Positions 26,082 to 35,166 of a DNA stretch of 52,354 nt are shown here, piece after piece (positions within the stretch are counted from its first letter, which is position 1; every line of letters begins with the position of its first letter). Source of the DNA: an uncultured Porphyromonadaceae bacterium (lineage in GTDB: Bacteria > Bacteroidota > Bacteroidia > Bacteroidales > Muribaculaceae); assembly GCA_947174235.1 (NCBI GenBank), contig CAMWID010000014.1:1-52354 (forward strand), written 5' to 3'. The notes beneath the pieces are model-generated. The model had not been told where the DNA came from. It searched no databases and worked only from the letters and a program-made list of their open reading frames with translations. The position numbers were made by a program, and so were the translations under genes.

Positions 26082-27705
26082 TGTCTTCCGGTTTTATATT
26101 CACAGGAGATTTTCCTGTCACAAGCGCGTCATACGCCTCTTTCACCGCCGAGTCATTTCTATTGAGTATCTCGATAAATGCAGGGTAGCCAAGCACATCC
26201 CGCGCAATCATTGCCTTGATCTGATTCAAGAGAAGTTCCCGCGATTTGTTGATATAATACCATCTTGCAGGCACTCCGTTCTTTACGGCAAAACTGACAA
26301 AATTATCAAGCAACGTGTTGTCTCGCGGAAGGATTTTCAACAGACGTTCAAGACTTTTAACCCCGTCAAGCATCGCACGATATTTATCAGCCACAGAAAA
26401 CGCGAACTTCTGGATCAGACCCTTGTTCATCACGCTTATGTAGTATGACGTATATCCGGTGGTGTCTTCCGGAACGAATATGTCCGGCATGATGCCGCCT
26501 CCTCCGTACACCGTCCTGCCGTTGCCGGTTGTGAATATCTTGCTCTTATCAAGTTTTATGCTGTCGGCATTGTAAAATTCACCATGGGAGAACCTGTCTA
26601 CAATATCAAGATCATATTTACTGTGATCTCCCCTGACATACTCTTTCTGTATTGAACGGCCGGATGGAGTATAATATCGCGCTACTGTGAGCCTTATCGC
26701 GGAGCTGTCGGGAAGCTCAGTCTGGTTCTGCACAAGACCTTTGCCGAAAGAACGCCGACCGATCACAAGTCCCCTGTCGTTATCCTGTATCGCTCCGGCA
26801 AATATTTCCGAAGCCGATGCCGACGACTCATTTGTCAGTACCGTTATCTCCACATCTTTAAAATTCCCTCTGCCGTCGCTTATCGCCATTGTCTCGTTAT
26901 CCGCACGACGTCCCTTTGTATACACTATCATTTTCCCGACAGGAAGGAACTCATTAGCCATATAGATAGCCTGATCCATAAAGCCACCCGTGTTCCCCCT
27001 TAGATCAATGATAAATTTCTTTGCACCTTCCGCTTTCAAATCGTTCAGCGCATTGAAAAATTCCATATATGTATTACGCGCGAACTTGGTAACCCTAAGG
27101 TACCCCACCTCATTGTCTACCATATAGGAGCAATCTACCGAGTTCACAGGTATGTCGCCGCGTACTACATCATATATCAATGGTTGGGATGATGTCGCCC
27201 TCACGATCTCAAGCTCGACCTTTGATCCTTTCTCTCCCCTCAAATTCTTGAACACATCCTCCTGACTGACTTCGGCACCTGTAAGAACAGTGCTGTCAGC
27301 CCTGATTATTCTGTCGCCGGCAAGAATCCCTACCTTCTCCGCCGGTCCCCCGGGTATCACTTCTATAACATTGACCGTGTCGTTGACTATCTGGAATGAT
27401 ATGCCGACTCCACTGAATGAGCCGTTGAGATCATCGTTGACCGCTGTCAGCTCCGACGAGGGTATATATGCGGAATGAGGGTCAAGAGAGTTCATCAGAT
27501 GAGGCATCGTCACTTCTATAAGGGAATCGATATCTACCACATCCACATATTCCGACTCAATAAGCCTGAGCACAGTACGTAATTTTTCCTCTTCTTGTGA
27601 AAGTGTACGCCGGGTGATATATTTCCCGATGAACACCCCTCCTATCACTCCAAGCGTGACAAGCAGAGGTAAAGCCACAAGACCGATATTTTTCTTATTG
27701 TTCAT
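26065..27705 (-). CDS. S41-family C-terminal processing peptidase
   Basis: The 546-residue protein has an N-terminal membrane anchor (about 7-25), a PDZ domain (FSGVGISFQIVNDTVNVIEVIPGGPAEKVG) and the tail-specific protease core. The catalytic Ser lies in NESSASASEIFAGA and the Lys in GRRSFGKGLVQ. A C-terminal extension of roughly 150 residues follows. It would cleave C-termini of periplasmic proteins. I chose the ATG at 27705 over an earlier one at 27741 because the anchor follows it directly; it overlaps the dCMP deaminase end by 11 bp. The next gene begins within or just after its stop, so these genes form one operon. Confidence 0.93.
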   Translation of the reverse strand: MNNKKNIGLVALPLLVTLGVIGGVFIGKYITRRTLSQEEEKLRTVLRLIESEYVDVVDIDSLIEVTMPHLMNSLDPHSAYIPSSELTAVNDDLNGSFSGVGISFQIVNDTVNVIEVIPGGPAEKVGILAGDRIIRADSTVLTGAEVSQEDVFKNLRGEKGSKVELEIVRATSSQPLIYDVVRGDIPVNSVDCSYMVDNEVGYLRVTKFARNTYMEFFNALNDLKAEGAKKFIIDLRGNTGGFMDQAIYMANEFLPVGKMIVYTKGRRADNETMAISDGRGNFKDVEITVLTNESSASASEIFAGAIQDNDRGLVIGRRSFGKGLVQNQTELPDSSAIRLTVARYYTPSGRSIQKEYVRGDHSKYDLDIVDRFSHGEFYNADSIKLDKSKIFTTGNGRTVYGGGGIMPDIFVPEDTTGYTSYYISVMNKGLIQKFAFSVADKYRAMLDGVKSLERLLKILPRDNTLLDNFVSFAVKNGVPARWYYINKSRELLLNQIKAMIARDVLGYPAFIEILNRNDSAVKEAYDALVTGKSPVNIKPEDNEKHK

Positions 27706-28132
27706 TATCGATTGGAATATAAACGGTTTCGATTCCGGCACGGCGCAGCAGGTCTATCCCATCAGCCATCCGGTATAATTCTGAAAACACCACCCTGGTG
27801 ATTCCCGCCTGGATAATCAGCTTGGCACATTCTATACATGGACTCGCAGTGACATAGAGGGTGCTGCCGGCGCTGGAATTATTGCTTCGTGCCACCTTCG
27901 TTATGGCATTTGCCTCCGCATGAAGCACATACGGCAATGTGTGGTCGGTGTCATCCTCACACACATTCGGAAATCCGGAAGGGGTGCCGTTATACCCGTC
28001 AGAGATTATCATCTTGTCTTTCACAAGAATCGCCCCAACCTTGCGGCGCCTGCAATATGAATTTTCACTCCATATCCTTGCCATGCGGAGATATCGCTCG
28101 TCAAGGACTCGACTCTTTTCACTATTATCCAT
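27695..28132 (-). CDS. dCMP deaminase (zinc-dependent, ComEB-like)
   Basis: This 145-residue protein has the cytidine/deoxycytidylate deaminase zinc site: HAEANAI (His and catalytic Glu) and SPCIECAKLI (two Cys). The GYNGTPSGFPNVCED stretch is typical of dCMP deaminases. It converts dCMP to dUMP for thymidylate synthesis. It is first in a run with the S41 protease and folate cyclo-ligase; dUMP and folate both feed thymidylate synthase. It lies about 90 bp after trxB. Confidence 0.94.
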   Translation of the reverse strand: MDNSEKSRVLDERYLRMARIWSENSYCRRRKVGAILVKDKMIISDGYNGTPSGFPNVCEDDTDHTLPYVLHAEANAITKVARSNNSSAGSTLYVTASPCIECAKLIIQAGITRVVFSELYRMADGIDLLRRAGIETVYIPIDNEQ

Positions 28133-28166
28133 TTCAAATCTGATGGTGACCGCATTCCTATCTGAA

Positions 28167-28195
28167 CCGGGTCTCCTTTTATTCGGGAGACCCGG
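28167..28195. terminator. Hairpin between trxB and the dCMP deaminase gene
   Basis: A perfect 10-bp inverted repeat (arms 28167-28176 and 28186-28195, 9-nt loop). No clear T-run follows on the minus strand, so it may be a weak terminator or a processing site rather than a strong stop. Confidence 0.5.
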
Positions 28196-28222
28196 AATAT
28201 AGATCGGTCTGTCGTTTCAATA

Positions 28223-29170
28223 TTACATTTCAGAATGTTCCATGAGGAACTTTTCCGCATCAAGAGCAGCCCGGCAACCCGTGCCGGCGGCTGCGACCGC
28301 CTGACGGTAACGTGGATCTGCGCAATCCCCGGCAGCGAACACCCCCTCTACATTGGTGTGTGTGGTCGCTCCCTTCACAAGAATATAGCCCTCATTGTCG
28401 AGATCTATCTGTCCTTTGAAAATTTCGGTGTTGGGACGGTGACCTATCGCGAGGAAGAAACCGTCGATCGCTATCTCAAATTTTTCCTCTTCCGGAGTTC
28501 CTGCATGACGTACAAGGGAAGCCCCTTCCACACCATCTTCTCCAAACAGTCCGAGAGTGTTGCAATGGAACAGAATTTCAATATTCTCCCTCTCTTTCAC
28601 TCTCCTCTGCATCACCTCTGAGGCTCGAAGCACTCCGCGCCGCACTATAAGATATACTTTTTTAGCCAATGTAGACAGATAAAGAGCCTCCTCACAGGCT
28701 GTGTCTCCTCCGCCAACCACCGCTACGTTTTTCTTTCTATAGAAAAAGCCATCGCATGTGGCACACGCGCTTACTCCAAGACCCCGGTATTTCTCTTCAT
28801 CGTCAAGTCCGAGATATTTTGCGGAAGCCCCGGTGCATATGATGACACTGTCCGCCAAGATGACATCCCCTTTCTCATCCTCACATCTGAAAGGCCGCTT
28901 TGAAAAATCCACTTTGGAAATGACACGCGGACGTATCTCTGCCCCGAATCGCAAAGCCTGCTGACGGAACTGCTCCATCATCTCCTGACCCTGAATACCT
29001 TCCGGGTATCCGGGAAAGTTCTCAATTTCCGTGGTCTGAGTAAGCTGGCCTCCGGGCTGGTTGCCTTCATATACCACCGGATGAAGGTTCGCGCGTGACG
29101 CATACAACGCCGCGGTATAACCGGCGGGACCTGACCCTATGACCAAAACTCGAGTTTTTTCTTCTGACAT
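28223..29170 (-). CDS. trxB: Thioredoxin reductase (NADPH)
   Basis: The 315-residue flavoenzyme transfers electrons from NADPH through FAD to thioredoxin. It has the FAD-binding GSGPAGYTAALYASRA (12-27), the redox-active CATCDGFFY, the NADP-binding VVGGGDTACEEALYLS and the C-terminal VFAAGDCADPRYRQAVAAAGTG, all in canonical order and length. A promoter is visible upstream at 29262-29291. It is monocistronic or leads into the dCMP deaminase gene past a hairpin. Confidence 0.97.
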   Translation of the reverse strand: MSEEKTRVLVIGSGPAGYTAALYASRANLHPVVYEGNQPGGQLTQTTEIENFPGYPEGIQGQEMMEQFRQQALRFGAEIRPRVISKVDFSKRPFRCEDEKGDVILADSVIICTGASAKYLGLDDEEKYRGLGVSACATCDGFFYRKKNVAVVGGGDTACEEALYLSTLAKKVYLIVRRGVLRASEVMQRRVKERENIEILFHCNTLGLFGEDGVEGASLVRHAGTPEEEKFEIAIDGFFLAIGHRPNTEIFKGQIDLDNEGYILVKGATTHTNVEGVFAAGDCADPRYRQAVAAAGTGCRAALDAEKFLMEHSEM

Positions 29171-29261
29171 AGAAATTTTAGGATATTTGGTTTATATTTG
29201 CCCCATTGTTTACGGAGCGCAGATAATTCAATCGGTTTTAAACAAATACTTAATTATAAAA

Positions 29262-29291
29262 CAAAGTTAAGAAAAAATTTCCTATTTACAA
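29262..29291 (-). promoter_or_regulatory. Bacteroidota-type promoter of trxB
   Basis: On the minus strand TTG (29291-29289), 19 nt, then TAACTTTG (29269-29262). It matches the Bacteroidota consensus fully and gives a leader of about 85 nt before trxB. Confidence 0.7.
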
Positions 29292-29301
29292 GCAAGCATG
29301 T

Positions 29302-29934
29302 TTATCTCAGATCTATAATTTCCACTTTCGGATATTTCGACGCCGGATACTCAAACTCCTTTTGAGGCAACGCGGCTCCTGTCTTGAAGGAGGTGACCGT
29401 CACCGAAGTAGTGCCCGAAGAACTCAGAACATCAATCTTTTCAATATTGAAGTTTGATGAGTTTATTGTGAACGTCAATTTTTTTATTCCGGATTTATTA
29501 TCTCTCGGAATAAGGTCAACCACATATTTCCCGGTCCTTTTTACAGTAGAGAACCTATATGTGAACCCGGATCCTCCTCCCCTGACATATAAAAGAGGAT
29601 TGGATTCCGCAAGTTCCTGAGCCGTAGGCGTAGTCACGGTTGTCTCCGATGTCCTTGGATTGTAGGTATATAATGATTTTCCATTATACCAGGTCGACAC
29701 CTGTGGCATGCTTACAACAAATCTTGTACCTGAGCTTCTGACGCTTCCTTTTGTCTCGGCACCGCCTGACCTGACCGTAAATGTTGCGGTCAACCCTTTG
29801 GCTGTACTTATCACCGACGCCGCTTTCTGCGCCACCTGTTCCGGAGTCAAAGTCTCCGCCACCGCAAAAGATACACATGAGAAAAGGCATACAAACATCA
29901 GCACAGCCCTCATGATTCCTGCATTATGTTTCAT
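29302..29934 (-). CDS. LolA-like periplasmic lipoprotein carrier
   Basis: The 210-residue protein has a cleavable signal peptide ending near FAVAE (about residue 27). A beta-rich domain of LolA type follows: ATFTVRSGG, TRFVVSMPQVSTWYNGKSLYTYNPRTSETTVTTP and VDLIPRDNKSGIKKLTFTIN. LolA-family proteins ferry lipoproteins or lipids across the periplasm. An alternative start seven codons later (MRAVLMF) would also leave a full signal peptide. It lies 61 bp after ftsK, an order I recall from other Bacteroidales. Its exact cargo is unknown. Confidence 0.85.
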   Translation of the reverse strand: MKHNAGIMRAVLMFVCLFSCVSFAVAETLTPEQVAQKAASVISTAKGLTATFTVRSGGAETKGSVRSSGTRFVVSMPQVSTWYNGKSLYTYNPRTSETTVTTPTAQELAESNPLLYVRGGGSGFTYRFSTVKRTGKYVVDLIPRDNKSGIKKLTFTINSSNFNIEKIDVLSSSGTTSVTVTSFKTGAALPQKEFEYPASKYPKVEIIDLR

Positions 29935-29995
29935 AATTCAAATAATCATCAACAAAGTTTATCACTTCTGTCTTGTAAACTTATATTCCGTCTTG

Positions 29996-32737
29996 TCAGC
30001 CATTTAGCATAGATTCCAATGTTATGGCATCAACAAGCACAGATCTTGGCTTGCCGCCATGTGCCGGACCCACAATACCTGCCGCCTCAAGCTGATCCAT
30101 AATCTTTCCGGCGCGGTTATATCCGATCGAATATCTGCGCTGCAATGACGATGTGGAAGCGGTGTTGGACGAGACTATGAGTCGCGCCACTTCCTCAAAC
30201 AAGGGATCCTTGTCTCCGAATGTGGCTCCGGACTCACTGTCGCCACCCTCGCATCCGGTGACTACAGGATCAGGCAACTGGTAGGCACCCTGACCATAAG
30301 GCTGACGCTCGATATAATCACAGATCTCCTCTACTTCCGGAGTATCGATAAACGCACACTGCACCCTCACCATCGGAGAACTGTTGCTTATAAGCATGTC
30401 GCCGCGGCCTATGAGCTGCTGCGCGCCGGTAGTGTCAAGGATCGTCTTGCTGTCGACACCCGAACTTACCTTAAACGCTATTCTCGCCGGGAAGTTCGCC
30501 TTTATGATACCCGTGATGACATTGGTGGAAGGTCGCTGGGTCGCGATGATCACATGCATACCTACCGCCCTCGCTTTCTGGGCAAGACGAGCTATCGGGA
30601 TCTCAACCTCTTTCCCGGCTGTCATAATCAGGTCGCTGAACTCATCGACAACGACCACAATATATGGAAGGAACCGATGTCCGTCAAGCGGATTAAGCTT
30701 CCTCTCCTTTATTTTATCGTTATATTCTACAAGGTTCCTTGTATGTGCGTCCTTGAGCAGTTGATAACGGTTGTCCATTTCGACACATAACGAACTTAAG
30801 GTGGCGACAACCTTGTCCATATCCGTGATGATAGCATCCTCCGCTCCGGGTATTTTCGCAAGATAATGCGCCTCAATCTTTGCATAAAGGCTGAACTCCA
30901 CCATCTTGGGGTCTATCATTACAAATTTGAGTTCATCGGGTGTCTTTCTATACAACAAAGAAGCTATGATTGCGTTTAGACCTACTGACTTACCCTGACC
31001 CGTGGCGCCAGCCACAAGAAGATGTGGCATCTTGGCAAGATCGGCGATATACACCTCGTTTGAAATCGTCGACCCCAAAGCTATGGGAAGCTTATATTTC
31101 GATTCCTGATATGTGCGCGATTTAATGACCGTACGCATTGACACGGTCTGTGGATCTTTGTTTGCCACCTCTATACCTACGGTTCCTTTTCCCGGAATCG
31201 GAGCTATGATACGCACACCCTCGGCGGAAAGACTTAACGCTATATCGTCGACAAGATTCCTGATCTTTGCAATCCTTACTCCCTTGTCGGGCACTATTTC
31301 ATACAAAGTCACGGTAGGACCCACCGTAGCCTCAATGCTTATGATAGGAATACCGAAATCAAGCAAGGTTTTCTTTATCTTGTCCTTGTTTTCAAGCTGC
31401 TCCTCGGCATCCACACTTACCTTGGCAACACCCTCTCTCAAAATTTCAAATGGCGGGAACTTATATGGATGCGCACCCGGAAGTCCGGCGTTGTCCGGAA
31501 GTCTGGAAGCATCCACCTGGGAAATGGAGTTCACATTGATCACCATCTCGCCATCGTCATCCGAATCACAATCATCCGGTGTCTCTTCATTCCGAGCCTC
31601 CTCCGCAACCTCCTGTGTCGGCTGACCTTGCACGTTGTCCTGATAGTTTTGTACTGTATCCGAACCCGTAGGAATCCCGACAACCGACGGAGCTTTTTCT
31701 TCCGGCTGTTGGCGGACATTATGAGATTCATCCTTCAATACATATTCAGAAACCGGGGACTCCTCTTCCAACGCATACTCCAGATCCTCAAAATCAGGAA
31801 GTGTACTGTATATGCCGGTTTCTTCCTCACCGAAAACCACATGTGTGTCATCGTCTGTCTGATCCTGCGAGTTAACAGCCGCAGTATCCGGAGAGGCGTC
31901 GGCTTCCTCGTATTTTCTCATCTCCTCAATTTCGCGTTCACGCTCGAGACGGAGAGCCCGCTTTTCCGCCTCCGCTCTCTTCCGCTCGTCATGCTTCCGT
32001 TTCAGACGGAGAATCCAATTGATAAAATCGCGAAGGCATATGACAAAAAAACAGGCTATCAGAAACAGGCATAAGATTACGGCTCCGGTCCAACCGAAAA
32101 AATGGATTATAAATTCATTCACATACCTGCCATGATATCCACCCCAGTTCACAGGAGATTCAAACCCTATGGTGGCGAGTCCTATTATCAATGATACCGT
32201 GACAAGAGCCACCAGCGATTTGATCGTGAAATCTACCGATTTGAATCTCGGTTTCCCGACAAGCTGCTTCAATGCCATAGCGCACAGCCATATGACAATC
32301 ACCAAGGAACCGAGTCCGAAACATTCATTTATAAGGAATTCCGAAATTCGTGCCCCTCCTTCGCCGGCAGCGTTGGCTATCGGACCTGACATGCCGATGG
32401 CGGTATTGTTGATTTCAGACTGATCTTTTATACAGCTTGAAAAATATGAAAGGAACGCAACGCCAAGATAGACTCCGGAAAAGCCCATGAAGAGGCCTAC
32501 GAGCCATCTTGTGGTCTGCGAACCAACCCACTTTTTTATTATTGACACGATGGATACTGAAGGCTTTCTCTCTCGTTTCGCGGACAACGTCTTTTTGGAA
32601 ACCTTTGGCTTGGGTTTCTTTTCTTTATTTTTGACTTCAGGCTGCGGAACGACTTCAGCCACAGGGGGGAGAACTTCGCAAACAGCCGTTTCATCGGCAT
32701 CGGGAATCGTCGGATTGAATGTATCGTATGTTTTCAT
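29996..32737 (-). CDS. ftsK: DNA translocase FtsK/SpoIIIE
   Basis: The 913-residue protein anchors at the septum and pumps DNA during chromosome segregation. It has four N-terminal membrane segments (WLVGLFMGFSGVYLGVAFL, SLVIVIWLCAMAL, LVALVTVSLIIGLATIGF and TGAVILCLFLIACFFVICL), then an acidic linker. The motor has Walker A GATGQGKSVGLN and Walker B IVVVVDEFSDL, and the C-terminal gamma domain ends near TSSLQRRYSIGYNRAGKIMDQLE. A reading frame 24 codons longer exists. I chose the ATG at 32737 because a -7 element at 32757-32764 would place the transcript start downstream of the longer form's ATG. Confidence 0.96.
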   Translation of the reverse strand: MKTYDTFNPTIPDADETAVCEVLPPVAEVVPQPEVKNKEKKPKPKVSKKTLSAKRERKPSVSIVSIIKKWVGSQTTRWLVGLFMGFSGVYLGVAFLSYFSSCIKDQSEINNTAIGMSGPIANAAGEGGARISEFLINECFGLGSLVIVIWLCAMALKQLVGKPRFKSVDFTIKSLVALVTVSLIIGLATIGFESPVNWGGYHGRYVNEFIIHFFGWTGAVILCLFLIACFFVICLRDFINWILRLKRKHDERKRAEAEKRALRLEREREIEEMRKYEEADASPDTAAVNSQDQTDDDTHVVFGEEETGIYSTLPDFEDLEYALEEESPVSEYVLKDESHNVRQQPEEKAPSVVGIPTGSDTVQNYQDNVQGQPTQEVAEEARNEETPDDCDSDDDGEMVINVNSISQVDASRLPDNAGLPGAHPYKFPPFEILREGVAKVSVDAEEQLENKDKIKKTLLDFGIPIISIEATVGPTVTLYEIVPDKGVRIAKIRNLVDDIALSLSAEGVRIIAPIPGKGTVGIEVANKDPQTVSMRTVIKSRTYQESKYKLPIALGSTISNEVYIADLAKMPHLLVAGATGQGKSVGLNAIIASLLYRKTPDELKFVMIDPKMVEFSLYAKIEAHYLAKIPGAEDAIITDMDKVVATLSSLCVEMDNRYQLLKDAHTRNLVEYNDKIKERKLNPLDGHRFLPYIVVVVDEFSDLIMTAGKEVEIPIARLAQKARAVGMHVIIATQRPSTNVITGIIKANFPARIAFKVSSGVDSKTILDTTGAQQLIGRGDMLISNSSPMVRVQCAFIDTPEVEEICDYIERQPYGQGAYQLPDPVVTGCEGGDSESGATFGDKDPLFEEVARLIVSSNTASTSSLQRRYSIGYNRAGKIMDQLEAAGIVGPAHGGKPRSVLVDAITLESMLNG

Positions 32738-32756
32738 TAAGTCATTTTTGAGAATG

Positions 32757-32764
32757 CAAAGATA
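32757..32764 (-). promoter_or_regulatory. Possible -7 element of ftsK
   Basis: TATCTTTG on the minus strand matches TAnnTTTG. No TTG is seen at the expected distance upstream, so only half of the promoter is supported. Of the 240 bp between here and 33050, I see nothing else definite apart from the plus-strand promoter at 33013-33043. Confidence 0.45.
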
Positions 32765-33012
32765 ACCATAAATTAAATTTATTCCTATCATATGCCATGC
32801 TTTTTTCATTTCAAATGCAGCCTTTCCCTAAATTCAAGACAAATATTCATCAATTCCCCCTAAAAGAGAATCCTGCAGAAATGACATGCGATTTAGGCTC
32901 AATAAATGTATCTCTTTTAATAACCCCCTCATCAGTAGCGTCGTGAATTTCAGGAACGCGTCCTCAATCGGCAAAATAAAAGTTGAACATAAAAAATAAG
33001 TACGTCCACAAG

Positions 33013-33043
33013 TTGATTATTTGAGAAAATTTAACTAATTTCG
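33013..33043 (+). promoter_or_regulatory. Probable promoter of the small membrane protein gene and dxs
   Basis: TTG (33013-33015), 20 nt, TAATTTCG (33036-33043): one mismatch to TAnnTTTG. The expected start of transcription falls at or just before the ATG at 33050, so the first message may be almost leaderless. Confidence 0.55.
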
Positions 33044-33049
33044 CAACGT

Positions 33050-33223
33050 ATGCAACCTATAAAGATAGCCGGTTTATCTATATTGGCGCTTCTTTGGATC
33101 TGGTTAAGCTGGACCTTGCTGGCGCTCAGCGGTGTCAACCTCAAGAACATTCTTCTTGTAGTCGCCACCGGCATCATTATTTTTGTACCTCTCTGGAAAA
33201 AGTATATCCGGAAGGAAAATTAA
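33050..33223 (+). CDS. Small membrane protein upstream of dxs (57 aa)
   Basis: This short ORF encodes a protein with two hydrophobic helices (about 7-28 and 33-48), separated by the short turn SGVNLKN, and a basic C-terminus (WKKYIRKEN). That layout predicts a hairpin membrane protein with both ends on the cytoplasmic side. It has its own promoter-like sequence directly upstream and ends 11 bp before the dxs ATG, so the two are likely co-transcribed. No known domain is recognised. The ORF is supported by regular codon use, the hydrophobic pattern and tight spacing. Confidence 0.72.
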   Translation: MQPIKIAGLSILALLWIWLSWTLLALSGVNLKNILLVVATGIIIFVPLWKKYIRKEN

Positions 33224-33234
33224 TAGCACAAGAA

Positions 33235-35166
33235 ATGGATCCAAATACTGATAGTGTGTATGCCTCACTCCTGTCTGACATCAATTCACCTTCCGATCTC
33301 CGCAAACTTTCTGTGGAGCAATTGCCACGCCTGTGCAGTGAAATCCGCAAATTCCTGATTGACCATCTGTCGAAAAATCCGGGGCATTTCGCCTCGAGCA
33401 TGGGTGCGGTGGATCTTATTGTCGCACTCCATTATGTATACAACACACCTGACGACCGTCTCGTATGGGACGTGGGACATCAGGCTTACGCGCATAAAAT
33501 CCTCACGGGGAGAAAAGATAAATTCGAGTGGCAACGCACTCTAAACGGCATCAGCGGATTCCCCAATCCTCTTGAAAGCGATGCCGACACCTTTATGGCG
33601 GGACATGCAAGCAATTCTATTTCAGCGGCGCTCGGAATGGCGATTGCCGACAAATCCACACCCGGACACGAGGACAGGAAAACCGTAGCTGTCATCGGCG
33701 ACGCATCCATCAGCGGAGGGCTCGCATTCGAGGGACTCAACAATGCCTCCAACCATCCGAACAACCTTCTGATAATCCTCAATGACAATGACATGAGCAT
33801 TGACTCCAATGTCGGGGCGCTCCATTCATATCTGTCTGACCTCACGACTTCCGCCGGATACAACAGAATCCGCAATAAAATGGCAGGTTTTTTCCGAAGG
33901 AAGGGGATACTCACCGATCAAAGGAAACGCGCGATAATTCGCTTCAACAATTCTGTAAAATCGCTTGTATCAAAAAAACAGAATATCTTCGAAGGTCTCA
34001 ACATCAGATATTTCGGACCCATTGACGGACATGATGTCATAAAACTTGTAAAAGTGTTGCGTGACATAAAGGACATGGAGGGACCAAGGCTGCTCCACAT
34101 CTGCACCGTAAAAGGGAAAGGATACAAGACTGCTGAGGAAAACCCCGCCGCATGGCACGCTCCGGGCAGGTTCAATCCTGAAACGGGTGAAAAAATCGGC
34201 AACAACAGAAATGTCCAGCCCCCCTTGTGGCAAGACGTTTTCGGGAAAACGCTTGTTGAGCTTGCCCGTAAGAATGACAATGTCGTAGGGATAACTGCCG
34301 GCATGCTTTCCGGCACATCTCTTGCCTATCTCCATGACACTATGCCTGAGAGAGCTTTTGATGTAGGTATCTCGGAAGGGCATGCGGTGACATTCGCCGG
34401 CGGACTTGCCGCCGCCGGAAAAAAGCCTTTCGTGGCGATATATTCGTCATTTCTTCAAAGAGCATATGACAATATAATTCACGATGTCGCCATTCAGGGT
34501 CTTCCGGTAACTTTCTGCATTGACAGGGCGGGAATCGTGGGAGAAGACGGTGTGACTCACCACGGTCTTTTCGACCTTGCTTATCTCAATTGCATACCGG
34601 GACTCACAATCGCCTGTCCGTCGGATGAGGAGACCCTGCGCAACATCATGTTTAAGTCTTTGTCGTTGAAATCTCCTGTCGCCATAAGGTATCCCAGAGG
34701 GAAAGCCACACGCATTGACTGGGAATCTGAAATGCGGGACATAGAGACCGGGAAAGGACGAAAGACAGCCGCCAACCCGGGCGCCCGCATTGCGGTGCTC
34801 GCGCTCGGACCCTCTCTTCATGACGCACGTAAAGCCGTAGATATCCTGTCAAAAGACGGAATAGCGACTGACCTCTATGACATGATCTGGATGAAACCTC
34901 TCGACATTGAGCTGCTGACATCCATACCCGGGAAATATGACGCCGTGGTCACGATTGAAGACGGATGTCTTACAGGAGGATTCGGATCCGCCGTAATCCG
35001 TCAGTTAAAATCATCCGGCTTCGATATCCCTGTCAAGACTCTCGGTGTCCCTGACTGCTGGATCTCACATGGAAGTGTGGGGGAATTAAAACACATCTGC
35101 GGATATGACACCGACGGCATCGTGGCGGCGGTAAAAGATCTATTCACCAGTCTGCACGAAAAATGA
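33235..35166 (+). CDS. dxs: 1-deoxy-D-xylulose-5-phosphate synthase
   Basis: The 643-residue thiamine-diphosphate enzyme condenses pyruvate and glyceraldehyde-3-phosphate in the first step of the MEP isoprenoid pathway. It shows SSMGAVDLIVALHYV, WDVGHQAYAHKILTGR and the ThDP site VIGDASISGGLAFEGLNNAS followed by NDNDMSI. The central part has HGPIDGHD-like IDGHDVIKLVKVL, and the transketolase C-terminal half contains EGHAVTFAGGLA and HHGLFDLAYL. A reading frame 47 codons longer runs upstream, but it overlaps the 57-aa gene and is not Dxs-like, so I chose the ATG at 33235. It overlaps trkA by 4 bp. Confidence 0.97.
   Translation: MDPNTDSVYASLLSDINSPSDLRKLSVEQLPRLCSEIRKFLIDHLSKNPGHFASSMGAVDLIVALHYVYNTPDDRLVWDVGHQAYAHKILTGRKDKFEWQRTLNGISGFPNPLESDADTFMAGHASNSISAALGMAIADKSTPGHEDRKTVAVIGDASISGGLAFEGLNNASNHPNNLLIILNDNDMSIDSNVGALHSYLSDLTTSAGYNRIRNKMAGFFRRKGILTDQRKRAIIRFNNSVKSLVSKKQNIFEGLNIRYFGPIDGHDVIKLVKVLRDIKDMEGPRLLHICTVKGKGYKTAEENPAAWHAPGRFNPETGEKIGNNRNVQPPLWQDVFGKTLVELARKNDNVVGITAGMLSGTSLAYLHDTMPERAFDVGISEGHAVTFAGGLAAAGKKPFVAIYSSFLQRAYDNIIHDVAIQGLPVTFCIDRAGIVGEDGVTHHGLFDLAYLNCIPGLTIACPSDEETLRNIMFKSLSLKSPVAIRYPRGKATRIDWESEMRDIETGKGRKTAANPGARIAVLALGPSLHDARKAVDILSKDGIATDLYDMIWMKPLDIELLTSIPGKYDAVVTIEDGCLTGGFGSAVIRQLKSSGFDIPVKTLGVPDCWISHGSVGELKHICGYDTDGIVAAVKDLFTSLHEK

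Noticed and set aside
33705..33720. Altered thiamine-diphosphate motif in Dxs (GDAS instead of GDGA)
   Set aside because: The rest of the site (GGLAFEGLNNAS, NDNDMSI) is intact, and I recall the same form in other Bacteroidales, so loss of activity is not supported.
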